Virus record (IMG/VR): IMGVR_UViG_3300010151_000270
Location: 1-20,328 of that record
Reading direction: 5' to 3' (one strand)
Source: a virus
DNA length: 20,328 nt
Shown: one piece after another, positions 11,676 to 19,855 of the stretch
Numbering within the stretch: position 1 is the stretch's first letter
Layout of the letters: every line of letters begins with the position of its first letter
The notes under the pieces: generated by a model
Told to the model about the DNA's origin: nothing
What the model saw: only the letters and a program-made list of their open reading frames with translations
Databases searched by the model: none
Program-made: the position numbers and the translations under genes

Positions 11676-13717
11676 AACAAGCTGATATAGATTTCTGGCG
11701 TGGTTCGATTGAAAACACCAAGGTGTGGATGCGAGCGCGTCACAAAGTTTGGCGTAGGCTGCTTAAGGCTTACGAGTTGGACTTTGAGGTCGATGGTCTG
11801 CCCGAAGACAAGACGGTAAGAGTTAGTCGCTTTTACCCGTTGTCGCGGCAGATCATTGCCAGTATCAGCTATAACTACCCCCATGTGTTTTTTCATGTAG
11901 AAGAGCCGGGCAAGGAGTTTGCCTCGGAGATATTAGAGCGAGTAGCTAACGCAGCCTTGGAGCAGATGGACACCAAGGCTGAAGTGCAACAGGTTATCTT
12001 TGATGCGTTGTTTTGTGATGTAGGGTGGCTCAAGTTCGGTTACAACCCACCGGGTGATGTCGACATGATTGCCCCCTATACTATCAATGATGCGCTTTCC
12101 AATGATTTCCCGTATGTCCACAGGGTAAACCCGTTCAATATCTTTATTGACCCCCTTACGCCCCCTCATAAGTTGTCTCATGCTCGTTACATCATCGAAA
12201 AAATGGTGGTGCCGCTGGAGTATGTGCGGCAAGATGAGCGTTTTAGCAACAGGCGGCAGATACAGCCTATTGACGAAGAAGATACGACTGATACGCTGTT
12301 AGCAGATGTCGAAGGCGGCGCAGCAAGCGAAGAAGCCGATGCGGTCAAAGATGCTAAGACCCAAGGCAAGATGACGGTGCTGTATGAGGTCCATGACCGT
12401 ATGCACCGCAAGCGTATTACTTTTGCCGAGTCGGTGCGCGAGCCTATTGAAGAGATTGACCACCCGATGCTGGCGATGCGTCCTGTAACAATGCCCGATC
12501 CGTTTACGGGCGAGCCTTTGTTGACGGGGGAGTTTGAACCAGAGGGGGGCTACCTTACAAATGGCGGCTTTCCTTATTACGCATTGCAGTTCGACCAGAC
12601 GCAAGACTCTTTTTATGGCCAGCCGCCAATGGCTTATGCTGAAGACACGCAGAAGCTGATCGTAGAGTCCATATCGCGCCGGGCCGATCTGCTTAAGCGT
12701 TTTTCTCGCACGGTATTAGGGGCAAGGCGAGAGCGCGATGCCAACGCCGACATTGGAGAGACCTTAGAACAAGGCCGCGATGGCGATATTATTTGGGTAG
12801 AAGACCCCAGTTCTTCATTTCGTCCAATGGATTTTGGCAATCCCCCTCCCGATCAGTTGGGGATAGAGCGGGATGCGCGGGAATATGAGGAGCAGTCGCT
12901 GAACGTAAGCCAGATGGCAATGGGAGGGGGGCCAAAGCTGACCGCTACGCAAGCGAGCTTACAGGCGAGCTTTGGTCAGTTGAACCGAGAATGGATGCAG
13001 TTGCGGGTAGCGGATTGTTACAAAACGACCGTCCATAACACGCTGCGGATGATGGCAGATGCCCGCTACACGCCCGAAGAGTTCTTGGTCAACGTAGCGC
13101 AAGACGAGATGGAACCTGTTTATGAGGCTGTAACAGCCGACATGTTACGAGTTCGGTTTAAGATCGACATCGTAGCAGGGTCTACTTCGCCCATTACTGA
13201 GCAGTTAGAGCGAGAAGATGCACTGGCGTTGTTTAACTACACGATACAACTGCCAGAAATCAACCGCACCGAAGCTATAAAGGGGCTATTGAAAGCATTT
13301 AAAGTCAGTGACCCGGAAAAATACCTCGGCAAGCAGGCCGATGCAGACGCTATGAAGTTGGCAAGCATGGAAAACGTGGCTTATCTGATGAAGGGGGCTA
13401 ACCCCAACGTAACGCCAGAAGAAAACCATCAGATCCACATGGGTATTCATGGCCAGATACAAACGCTGCCAGAGTTTCAGCAGTTGCTACCTCAACAGCA
13501 GCAGCAAGTCATGGCCATTGCCCAGCAGCATCTTCAGCAGCACATGCAAGCCCTGCAACAAAAGGCGCAAGGTGGTGGAGGTGCGGCGGCTGCGCCTGAC
13601 CCCGAAAGCAGAGAGGTTCGGGAGCGAGGTGGCCAAGAGGGTAACATTGTTTCTATGGTAAGATCGCAAGCACAAGAGATGTCACAGCAGGTTCAACGTG
13701 CGCCGGGGCAAAACTAA
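11672..13717 (+). CDS. Portal protein
   Basis: A 681-residue protein in the portal position, after TerL and before the scaffold. The N-terminal helical region (DFWRGSIENTKVWMRARHKVWRRLLKAYE) and the segment YPLSRQIIASISYNYPHVFF are typical of portal proteins. The middle has FGYNPPGD and VHRVNPFNIFIDPLTPPH, the P-x-N/D-x-F-x-DP pattern seen in many portals. The C-terminal third holds a long glutamine-rich helix (LPQQQQQVMAIAQQHLQQHMQALQQKAQ, about 607-634), like the barrel or tunnel helices of P22-like portals. It forms the dodecameric ring through which DNA enters and leaves. Its stop overlaps the next start (TAATG). Confidence 0.85.
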   Translation: MKQADIDFWRGSIENTKVWMRARHKVWRRLLKAYELDFEVDGLPEDKTVRVSRFYPLSRQIIASISYNYPHVFFHVEEPGKEFASEILERVANAALEQMDTKAEVQQVIFDALFCDVGWLKFGYNPPGDVDMIAPYTINDALSNDFPYVHRVNPFNIFIDPLTPPHKLSHARYIIEKMVVPLEYVRQDERFSNRRQIQPIDEEDTTDTLLADVEGGAASEEADAVKDAKTQGKMTVLYEVHDRMHRKRITFAESVREPIEEIDHPMLAMRPVTMPDPFTGEPLLTGEFEPEGGYLTNGGFPYYALQFDQTQDSFYGQPPMAYAEDTQKLIVESISRRADLLKRFSRTVLGARRERDANADIGETLEQGRDGDIIWVEDPSSSFRPMDFGNPPPDQLGIERDAREYEEQSLNVSQMAMGGGPKLTATQASLQASFGQLNREWMQLRVADCYKTTVHNTLRMMADARYTPEEFLVNVAQDEMEPVYEAVTADMLRVRFKIDIVAGSTSPITEQLEREDALALFNYTIQLPEINRTEAIKGLLKAFKVSDPEKYLGKQADADAMKLASMENVAYLMKGANPNVTPEENHQIHMGIHGQIQTLPEFQQLLPQQQQQVMAIAQQHLQQHMQALQQKAQGGGGAAAAPDPESREVRERGGQEGNIVSMVRSQAQEMSQQVQRAPGQN

Positions 13718-14115
13718 TGGTATTCCATGATTTTAGATGCGAAAAATGTAACAACTTGCAAGAAGATGTAACATTTACTACCATAAAAGACATAAAACGT
13801 GAAATTGACTGTAAAAGTTGCGATGGAACGGCGAAAATGACGTTTCGTTCGGGAAACAGCATACATCAGACTAGTTCCAGCATGTACGGCAATTATCATG
13901 CGGGCTTTGGGTGTGTGGTAGAGAGTTATTCCCATAAGCAGCAACTGCTAAAAAAATACAACGTAGTAGAGTCTTCGGATGCCGTAGGCGGCTCGCGCTG
14001 CCACCGGAAATCCGAAAACGACTTGAAAAAAACCAAAGTTGATGGCCCGCAATGGTCTTTTGGGGGAACACCCGCAGAGGCTATGCAGGCTGCTCAACAG
14101 CAAATGGAGGAATAA
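13717..14115 (+). CDS. Zinc-ribbon protein in the head module
   Basis: A 132-residue protein beginning with a FmdB-like zinc ribbon: FRCEKCNNLQEDVTF and then IDCKSCDGTAKMTF, i.e. CxxC (9-12) and CxxC (32-35) within the first 40 residues. The remainder is glycine, serine and lysine rich, with WSFGGTPAEAMQAAQQQMEE at the end. Such small zinc-ribbon proteins are common between portal and scaffold genes. Two TGTAACA words lie exactly 20 bp apart (13747 and 13767) in its first 60 bases. The precise role is unknown. Confidence 0.75.
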   Translation: MVFHDFRCEKCNNLQEDVTFTTIKDIKREIDCKSCDGTAKMTFRSGNSIHQTSSSMYGNYHAGFGCVVESYSHKQQLLKKYNVVESSDAVGGSRCHRKSENDLKKTKVDGPQWSFGGTPAEAMQAAQQQMEE

Positions 14116-14121
14116 AAAACC

Positions 14122-15078
14122 ATGTCCGAAGCAATACTGGATTTGGACTCCATATCAGCAGATGAGACAACTTCGACGGACTCTTTGGACGGCTCTGCGG
14201 ATATTTCGACTACCGTAGAGCTTTTTCCCGAAGACACTCCGACTGAAACCTCTTCTGGTGACAGTGGACACTCTGAGTCAGAAAGTGCCGAGACATTTGA
14301 CCCGAATGCAGTAGATTGGGCCAGAGTAGACCCGAATACTGTACCGGAGCAGTACAAGCCCGTCCAAGAAGCAGTAAAGCAGCAGCAAGCCGATTATACG
14401 CGCAAGATGCAAGACTTGGCCGACCAGCGCAGGCAGCAAGAAGCGCAGCAAGCTGAGTTGACCAACATGCAGCGAGAATGGGCAGATCGGGTGCAGGCCG
14501 TTGCGCCCGCACCGCAGCAACTTGATCCGGTGCAACAGTTACGGATGCAGTCCACGGACGAAGAAAATAAAGCAATGGACTTTATGGACTTTTATGTGGA
14601 GCAGCGGACGCAACAGAAGTTCAGCGAGCTTGAAGGTCGCTATAACTCGCTTTTGCAGCGGATGGAACAAAGCGAAGCAGTTATTGGGCCTGCAACTCAA
14701 CGAATGCAGCAGCGGGAACGGGCTGAAGCCGTGGAGCGCACATCATCTGCCGTAAATGAGGCCGTAGAAGCCTATGGTGAGGATGTTCGTAACCCAAAGT
14801 GGACACCTGAGATGTTGCGACTAATGGAGAATGATCGGAATAACAACCCCCATCTTAATCCATTGACCGACAAGCCCTATACTGTAAAAGAAGCGTATGA
14901 AAAGGCTGCGGGCGTAACCGCAGGCAACGCAGCACAGCTTCGGGCCAGCGACAAGCAAACTCGGAGATCGTCAAAGAATGCGTTGCGAACTAATGCTTCT
15001 GTCAGTGCTTCAGAGGACGGATCGGCATTAACCGACAACGAAGTCTTGTCCCAACTACAGGGGCTGGGCTTTGAATAA
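14122..15078 (+). CDS. Scaffolding protein
   Basis: A 318-residue highly charged protein directly before the major capsid gene. The first 65 residues are acidic and S/T/D rich. Long glutamine- and glutamate-rich helices follow (VQEAVKQQQADYTRKMQDLADQ and ERAEAVERTSSAVNEAVEAY), and the end is basic (KQTRRSSKNALRT). Acidic start, coiled-coil middle, and basic capsid-binding end are the usual layout of internal scaffolding proteins. GGAGG lies about 10 bases before the ATG. Function is inferred from composition and position. Confidence 0.8.
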   Translation: MSEAILDLDSISADETTSTDSLDGSADISTTVELFPEDTPTETSSGDSGHSESESAETFDPNAVDWARVDPNTVPEQYKPVQEAVKQQQADYTRKMQDLADQRRQQEAQQAELTNMQREWADRVQAVAPAPQQLDPVQQLRMQSTDEENKAMDFMDFYVEQRTQQKFSELEGRYNSLLQRMEQSEAVIGPATQRMQQRERAEAVERTSSAVNEAVEAYGEDVRNPKWTPEMLRLMENDRNNNPHLNPLTDKPYTVKEAYEKAAGVTAGNAAQLRASDKQTRRSSKNALRTNASVSASEDGSALTDNEVLSQLQGLGFE

Positions 15079-15107
15079 GAGTAACAACTGTTACAGGAGA
15101 ATTTATC

Positions 15108-16097
15108 GTGGCTAGTACTTCAACAACTGAGACATGGGACGCGGCATGGACCCTCACCATGAGGGCAAAGCGCAAGCGTCTTACTGACAACTTCTTCGAC
15201 TCATATCCTACCTTGGAGGCTTTTCGCTCCAGCGGTGCGCTTGAGATGGAGAATGGCGGCAAAGAGATCCAGGAAGACATCCTCTATGCTGGCAACTCGG
15301 CTGAGTATTTCAGCGGGTATGATGTATTGAACACCGATGCCGTAGACGGTATCACGGCGGCTTTTTACCCGTTCCGTTACGCCAGTTGCCCCATTACCAT
15401 CAACCATGTTGAGGAAATGGAAAACCGCAAGACGGATGCAGCTATGAAGTTGCTGGAAGCGAAGACGCAGCAGTCGATGCTGACTTTGCGCGACCAGATC
15501 AACACTTCGTTGTATTCGGCGCAGACGGGCAAGGCTCCGTTGGGACTACAGGACATCATTGCTGATGCGCCCGGCACCACCCCAACCACCTTGGGCGGCA
15601 TCACCGTCAGTGGCAATAGCTGGTGGAAGAATAAGACCAACAACGCCAGCGGCGACACCTCGTTTGTAACCATCAGTAACACGAACTTTTACGAGGGCAT
15701 GTTACGGATGAGCACGACTTGGAACGACATCAGTGAGGGCAATGAGCAGCCTACCCACATCTTTACCACGAATGACCTCTATGGCGATTTCGAGGAGATT
15801 TTTGAGGGAACGGGCTACCAGCGTCTGACGGGCAAGGACGCGCCCGGCGTTGATGGTCGCTTGCCGTCTTTCCGGGGTATTCCGGTCCAGTATGACCGCG
15901 ATTGCGGTTCGGGCCGTATGTATTTTCTCAACACGAACTATCTGAAGCTGAAGATGCAGAATGGGATGAACTTTGCGAAGACCCCGTTCCGCGAACCGGC
16001 CAACCAGATGGCGAAGGTTGCTTTTATCATTGTTGGTCTTCAGTTGACTACCAACAATCGTCGCAGGCAGGGCGTTATTTACAACCTGACTGCGTAA
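15108..16097 (+). CDS. Major capsid protein (HK97-type fold likely)
   Basis: A 329-residue protein after the scaffold. The GTG at 15108 has AGGAGA 7 bases upstream. Features expected of a capsid protein are visible: a charged N-terminal arm (ALEMENGGKEIQEDILYAGN), a central domain with SGYDVLNTDAVDGITAAFYPFRYASC, the pair IFTTNDLYGDFEEIF and GVDGRLPSFRGIPVQYDRDC, and the C-terminal strand MYFLNTNYLKLKMQNGMNF. The order loop, spine helix, P-domain and C-terminal strand is consistent with an HK97 fold. Upstream, an inverted GTAAC/GTTAC pair (15081-15094) overlaps the ribosome-binding-site region. Confidence 0.88.
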   Translation: MASTSTTETWDAAWTLTMRAKRKRLTDNFFDSYPTLEAFRSSGALEMENGGKEIQEDILYAGNSAEYFSGYDVLNTDAVDGITAAFYPFRYASCPITINHVEEMENRKTDAAMKLLEAKTQQSMLTLRDQINTSLYSAQTGKAPLGLQDIIADAPGTTPTTLGGITVSGNSWWKNKTNNASGDTSFVTISNTNFYEGMLRMSTTWNDISEGNEQPTHIFTTNDLYGDFEEIFEGTGYQRLTGKDAPGVDGRLPSFRGIPVQYDRDCGSGRMYFLNTNYLKLKMQNGMNFAKTPFREPANQMAKVAFIIVGLQLTTNNRRRQGVIYNLTA

Positions 16098-16161
16098 TAA
16101 TCATCCGAGTCCCAAGCCAATGGGGCTTTAAGTCCGAGAAAAGGACGAGGGAGAACGAATA

Positions 16162-16944
16162 ATGTCACGTAATGACAATGCCAATTTTGGCGTAGGCGGT
16201 ATCGGCGGCGCGGGAAATGTCGGTATCTATACCGAGTCATCTACCCAGAAGTATAATTTAGGCCACCGGTTGGAACTGTATGATGGGCGCGTCTTTCGTT
16301 ACTGCAACTTTGATGCTGCGGTGACGGTAGGAAAGATGGTTGGTGCCGATCAGTCAACGGGTGCCGCTGATGAGATTTCGGACGGCACCATCGCCACCGC
16401 TACGGCTGGCTCCACTGTTGTCACGCTAACGGCTTCCGGTTCTGCCGGTCCTCCGGCTGACTTTCAGGGCGTGGAGGCCAACGACTATGCAGGCTCTTAC
16501 CTGCATATCACCGATGGCGACGGCGAAGGCTTCACCTACCGGATCAAGAGCAACGGCGCGGCCAGCAGCGATGCGGTCGCATTTACGCTCTACGACCCGA
16601 TTGTAACAGCACTCACCAGTGGTGCTACTGATTGGGCGATCAGCGCAAGCCGGTATAACAACTGCCATGTTACGGATGCGACTCAGGGTACCATCGTTGA
16701 TCCGTTTCCAACGGGTGTGACGTTGCGGGGCATCACCTCCGGCTATTTTGCTTGGGTGCAGACCAGAGGGCAGGCAACCTGCTTGGCCGATGGCACGATC
16801 ACCGAAGGCAACCAACTCACGCTATCGGACGGCACCAATGGTGCGGTGCAGCTTAAAGATGCGGAGACGGAGATTGCAATAGGTCACTCCCTGACAACGG
16901 TTGCAACCGGCGAGTATGCGCCGATAATGTTGAACTTGGAGTAG
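16162..16944 (+). CDS. Capsid decoration or head-associated structural protein
   Basis: A 260-residue glycine-, threonine- and alanine-rich protein after the capsid gene (GGGAGA about 8 bases before the ATG). It reads GVGGIGGAGNVGIYTESST, later GKMVGADQSTGAADEISDG and ends SLTTVATGEYAPIMLNLE. These beta-rich, low-lysine sequences are typical of decoration proteins that stabilise the mature shell. The segment KMVGADQSTGA with a late GEYAPIMLN end matches other capsid-adjacent genes I know only as minor capsid or decoration proteins. A tetraloop terminator follows it, which marks the end of a head sub-operon. Confidence 0.6.
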   Translation: MSRNDNANFGVGGIGGAGNVGIYTESSTQKYNLGHRLELYDGRVFRYCNFDAAVTVGKMVGADQSTGAADEISDGTIATATAGSTVVTLTASGSAGPPADFQGVEANDYAGSYLHITDGDGEGFTYRIKSNGAASSDAVAFTLYDPIVTALTSGATDWAISASRYNNCHVTDATQGTIVDPFPTGVTLRGITSGYFAWVQTRGQATCLADGTITEGNQLTLSDGTNGAVQLKDAETEIAIGHSLTTVATGEYAPIMLNLE

Positions 16945-16955
16945 CACACCATTGA

Positions 16956-16983
16956 CTGAGGCGGGGCTTCGGCCTCGCCTCAG
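16956..16983 (+). terminator. UUCG-tetraloop hairpin terminator
   Basis: Arms CTGAGGCGGGGC (16956-16967) and GCCTCGCCTCAG (16972-16983), one non-Watson-Crick pair, closing a TTCG tetraloop. TTACCTT follows. It lies 12 bases after the stop of the capsid-associated gene. The short T-run suggests partial termination. Confidence 0.7.
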
Positions 16984-17009
16984 TTACCTTAAACAAGAAA
17001 GAAACTACC

Positions 17010-17423
17010 GTGAATAAAACTCCCAAGCAGCCGCAGGGTGTTACAGCAATCGACCCACAAGAAGCACAAAAAGTAACAGCGGCAACTGCTCCCCCTACTG
17101 TAAGTGTTACAGCCGATCAGATTGCGGAAGTAATTGCTAATGCAAGCGATGACGTAAAAGAAAAGATTCGCGTGCGATTGGACCTCAATAAGACCCATGC
17201 CCGCGCCAAGAAAAGACCGATGAACAACCAACAGGTTCGCAATACGGTCAAGGCGTTTGGCGAAGTGTCCCATGTTGATGGATTTGTTCCCGATCCTCCG
17301 AGTCGTATTACCGAGCGGGGTCAAGAGGCTGTTGACATCTGGAGAAATAGGTGGATTGAAGGAAACGGTAACAATTTAAGCGAATATGATCTCGACCAAA
17401 TAGCTTCGGAAGCAACGATGTAA
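17010..17423 (+). CDS. Hypothetical head-module protein
   Basis: A 137-residue protein from a GTG at 17010. The ribosome-binding site is weak (AAGAAAG). Its N-terminal 45 residues repeat the dipeptide V-T three times (GVTAIDP, KVTAATA, SVTADQ). Each comes from a TGTTACA or related GTNACAG word in the same frame. The rest is mixed, with KKRPMNNQQVRNTVKAFGEV and a C-terminal NNLSEYDLDQIASEATM. I do not recognise it; a small head-completion or tail-associated protein would fit the position. Its stop codon lies inside a TGTAACA word. Confidence 0.6.
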   Translation: MNKTPKQPQGVTAIDPQEAQKVTAATAPPTVSVTADQIAEVIANASDDVKEKIRVRLDLNKTHARAKKRPMNNQQVRNTVKAFGEVSHVDGFVPDPPSRITERGQEAVDIWRNRWIEGNGNNLSEYDLDQIASEATM

Positions 17424-17424
17424 C

Positions 17425-17643
17425 ATGGCAGACCCCGTTCATGGCGATCTAACCGTAAATGGGAACGTCTTTGCTGCTGGGTATAGGGGTGACGGGACGC
17501 AGTTTAACGCGCTCGGCGCACCCCAACTCACTGGCACTCAGCGAGATGCGTTGGCCAATGTTGCAAATGGCATAATAATATACAATTCTACGACCAATAA
17601 GCTGCAAGTTCGGGCTAATGGAAGCTGGGTAGACCTACATTGA
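17425..17643 (+). CDS. Small fibre-tip-like structural protein
   Basis: A 72-residue protein. The C-terminal segment LTGTQRDALANVANGIIIYNSTTNKLQVRANGSWVDL resembles a common C-terminal module of phage tail-fibre and virion proteins (pattern NG.i.YN.TTNK.q...NG.WvDL). The N-terminal HGDLTVNGNVFAAGYRGDGT is also fibre-like. It is separate here, not part of a large fibre. Its start lies two bases after the previous stop and its stop overlaps the TTG start of the next gene. It may be a small virion surface component; alternatively a free fibre-tip domain. Confidence 0.6.
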   Translation: MADPVHGDLTVNGNVFAAGYRGDGTQFNALGAPQLTGTQRDALANVANGIIIYNSTTNKLQVRANGSWVDLH

Positions 17644-18344
17644 CTAATATTGAAGTAATACAGCTTGCGCTTCGCCGGGTTGGCCTATCTACTACTTCGA
17701 CAACCTTCAAAGATGGTGCAAGGTCGTATTTAAACCTCGCAACTAAGGATCTTGCCTCAAGGGCAAAGTGGTTTTGGCTGTTTAAAGAGAGTAGCTTTAC
17801 TTGCGTTAGTAGCCAGCGCAGTTACAGCCTCGCTGCGGATGTAGCCGAGCCTCTTTCCTTTAGAAACAGCACCGAAGATCATGTGCTGGTTATCTGGAGC
17901 AGCCAAGACTTAGATGCTAATGACCCGGATCATTCCGAGACAGGCGATCCTCGTTACGTTAGCATTGACGGGATCAACTCATCTACGGGCTACATTAGCG
18001 TTGCCTTATACCCCAAGCCCGACAACAGCACAGATGTAATTAAATACCGCTACTATGGCTTCGTTCCAGACTTTTCCTCTGATGACGATAGCAACTCGCT
18101 CGACCCATACGTCCACCCCCTGTTACAGCCAGCACTTGTTTTTGGAATAAGTGCGCTATATAAGCAAGAAAAAGGGGATGACCAAGGGTCTATGGTAGAC
18201 AAGGCGGAGATGGAGCGGATCATCCAGCGGGGGTTGTTACAAAACACTACAGTTCAAGGCAATCGGTCTTATCGGATGCGCCGCCGCGACAGCATGAATG
18301 GTGGTGCTTTTGACTTCAAGCCATTAGAAGGCAGCCTTTCCTAA
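17640..18344 (+). CDS. Head-to-tail adaptor protein (P22 gp4-like or T7 gp11-like)
   Basis: A 234-residue protein that starts at TTG (17640), overlapping the preceding stop TGA by four bases (TTGA). The N-terminal IEVIQLALRRVGL, then ARSYLNLATKDLASRAKWFWLFKE, is a common adaptor pattern. The helical core and SYSLAADVAEP strand, plus DPYVHPLLQPALVFGISALYKQEKGD near the end, match tail-adaptor or nozzle-type proteins that sit under the portal. The basic C-terminal stretch SYRMRRRDS may contact the portal or DNA. Its stop overlaps the next start (TAATG). The exact gp number cannot be fixed without a search. Confidence 0.65.
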   Translation: MTNIEVIQLALRRVGLSTTSTTFKDGARSYLNLATKDLASRAKWFWLFKESSFTCVSSQRSYSLAADVAEPLSFRNSTEDHVLVIWSSQDLDANDPDHSETGDPRYVSIDGINSSTGYISVALYPKPDNSTDVIKYRYYGFVPDFSSDDDSNSLDPYVHPLLQPALVFGISALYKQEKGDDQGSMVDKAEMERIIQRGLLQNTTVQGNRSYRMRRRDSMNGGAFDFKPLEGSLS

Positions 18345-19849
18345 TGCCTATTAACGCAAGCTCGGTTCAATACGGACCTTGGTCGAAAGGGGTTAGATAC
18401 GACCTCCCTACTGAGGACATGGGAATCGACGCATTGTATTCAATGAGCAACTGCCGAGTTGGGCAGGCGGGGCAAGTAGAGAAGCGAAAAGGGTTTTCTA
18501 AGTTTAATGGCTCGGCTCTCAATAGCGGTGCTACTGTAACAGCCGTTGGCCAAGTGACATTGGCGGGCGTAGAAAAGACTTTTGCAATATCGGGTAACAA
18601 GTTTTTTGACATCACAGGCGGCACCGGGACGGATCGAACGGGCAGTGCAACTATTACTGCCGGAAATGACAATGTGTGGGAATGGGTGCTGGCTGGATCA
18701 TCGTTGGTGCTGACCAATGGCGTAGACACCGATGCAATAGCATGGACAGGCGGCACGAACAATATAGCAGCCTTAGATGATGATGGTAGATTTACGAAGG
18801 GCGCACACATCGCCTATTGGGACAATAGATTGTGGATAGGCAATGTAGATGGCGCAAAATACCAGCTTTGGAGAAGTAATACGGGCGATATTACCACATG
18901 GGGTTCGACCGATTACTACAACTTTGACTATGACATTACAGGCATTGCCCCTATCGGCAACTCTTTGGCCGTTCATACTGACGAAGGCGTTCACACCCTA
19001 ACTCCAACGGGCAACGCTACTGTTCCGTATCAAGTTTCTCGCCGTGCGCCAGTTGGCACGGTTTCCGGTCGGGGCATTGTTACAATTCCTTCGGGGTTAC
19101 AGATTTTTCCTCGGCTTGATGGGTTTTACGCATGGAATGGCGGCGATGAGGTCACCAAGATAAGCCAAGCATTGGATGGCAGTCGCTTTTGGGACAAGCT
19201 CAACACAGCCAAACTGAGCCTTTGCCACGGAATATACTACCCCAACATGAATGAGGTGTGGTGGTTTATCCCCTATGGGGCCTCGCAGGCTACTAACAAC
19301 TACGCGGTCGTTTATAACACGTTACTAAACTGCTGGTCTGGCCCTTATACCAGCATGGCGCGGGATGCTTCTGGCTTAGTGGATGACTTGCCCCATGCGG
19401 GCGGCTTTGATGGGTTCGTCTACACCCATGACACGACAAACGCAGATGACACCTCGGCCATATCAGCTACATTTGAAACAGGATCGCCTGCGCCGATGGG
19501 GGCCGATGTTAGGCTGCGCTGGCTGTATGCCCGCCACTTTTTCGATACGCAAGATAGTGGATATGACGTTCAAGTGTTACAGCAGTCTCCCAAGATAACA
19601 GGCACAACAGAAGCCATCTTGATGGGCGAATTGAGCGCAGGTCTTGGCTCGTTTGTGCTGGGAACGTCAAAGTTGGGTGGAAACACCGATGCTTTATACG
19701 CAGATACTGACTTGATAGGCTACGACAACATGAGTCAGCTTAAATATACCAACAATGCTTTAGACGAACCATTTACCTTTAGGCGCGTAATGTTACAATA
19801 CAAGCCTATTGGCCGAATGCGCCGCCGAAAAGTTATAGGGGTGGAGTAA
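18344..19849 (+). CDS. Beta-propeller-like tail hub or packaged-DNA stabilisation protein (P22 gp10-like)
   Basis: A 501-residue protein, beta-rich, with the repeated aromatic strand pattern of phage nozzle or stabilisation proteins: KGVRYDLPTEDMGIDALYSMSNCRVGQAG near the start, then ALDDDGRFTKGAHIAYWDNRLWIGN, IAPIGNSLAVHTDEGVHTL, IFPRLDGFYAWNGGDEV and GIYYPNMNEVWWFIPYGAS. A propeller with several blades is plausible. In P22-like phages a gp10-type protein lies under the gp4 adaptor, and here the two genes overlap by one base, which agrees. The C-terminal basic MRRRKVIGVE is typical. The specific function is inferred from the order and repeat pattern. Confidence 0.6.
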   Translation: MPINASSVQYGPWSKGVRYDLPTEDMGIDALYSMSNCRVGQAGQVEKRKGFSKFNGSALNSGATVTAVGQVTLAGVEKTFAISGNKFFDITGGTGTDRTGSATITAGNDNVWEWVLAGSSLVLTNGVDTDAIAWTGGTNNIAALDDDGRFTKGAHIAYWDNRLWIGNVDGAKYQLWRSNTGDITTWGSTDYYNFDYDITGIAPIGNSLAVHTDEGVHTLTPTGNATVPYQVSRRAPVGTVSGRGIVTIPSGLQIFPRLDGFYAWNGGDEVTKISQALDGSRFWDKLNTAKLSLCHGIYYPNMNEVWWFIPYGASQATNNYAVVYNTLLNCWSGPYTSMARDASGLVDDLPHAGGFDGFVYTHDTTNADDTSAISATFETGSPAPMGADVRLRWLYARHFFDTQDSGYDVQVLQQSPKITGTTEAILMGELSAGLGSFVLGTSKLGGNTDALYADTDLIGYDNMSQLKYTNNALDEPFTFRRVMLQYKPIGRMRRRKVIGVE

Positions 19850-19855
19850 TAGGTC

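Larger units (their letters stand above)
663..19797. repeat. Dispersed 7-bp word TGTTACA/TGTAACA, about 39 copies
   Basis: By manual scan the word (either orientation) begins at about: 663, 2270, 2631, 3042, 3051, 3237, 4139, 4707, 4935, 5587, 5715, 6305, 7623, 8164, 8315, 8506, 8567, 8788, 8798, 9004, 10496, 10516, 11175, 11296, 13016, 13129, 13747, 13767, 15089, 16602, 17039, 17105, 17419, 18121, 18235, 18535, 19078, 19575 and 19791. Chance would give about 2.5 for a 7-mer on both strands of 20.3 kb. Near variants with a change at one end are also frequent. Codon frame varies between copies. Confidence 0.85.

Noticed and set aside
14210-14575. Leftward open frame of 121 codons in the scaffold gene
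   Set aside because: It is a shadow of the Q/E-rich scaffold coding sequence (L/A/C-rich complement) with no supporting signals.
9004-19797. TGTTACA as simple extended -10 promoter elements (TG-n-TACAAT)
   Set aside because: Only a few copies are followed by AT to give TACAAT; most are followed by AG, AA or CC inside genes in both orientations, so promoters cannot explain the whole set.
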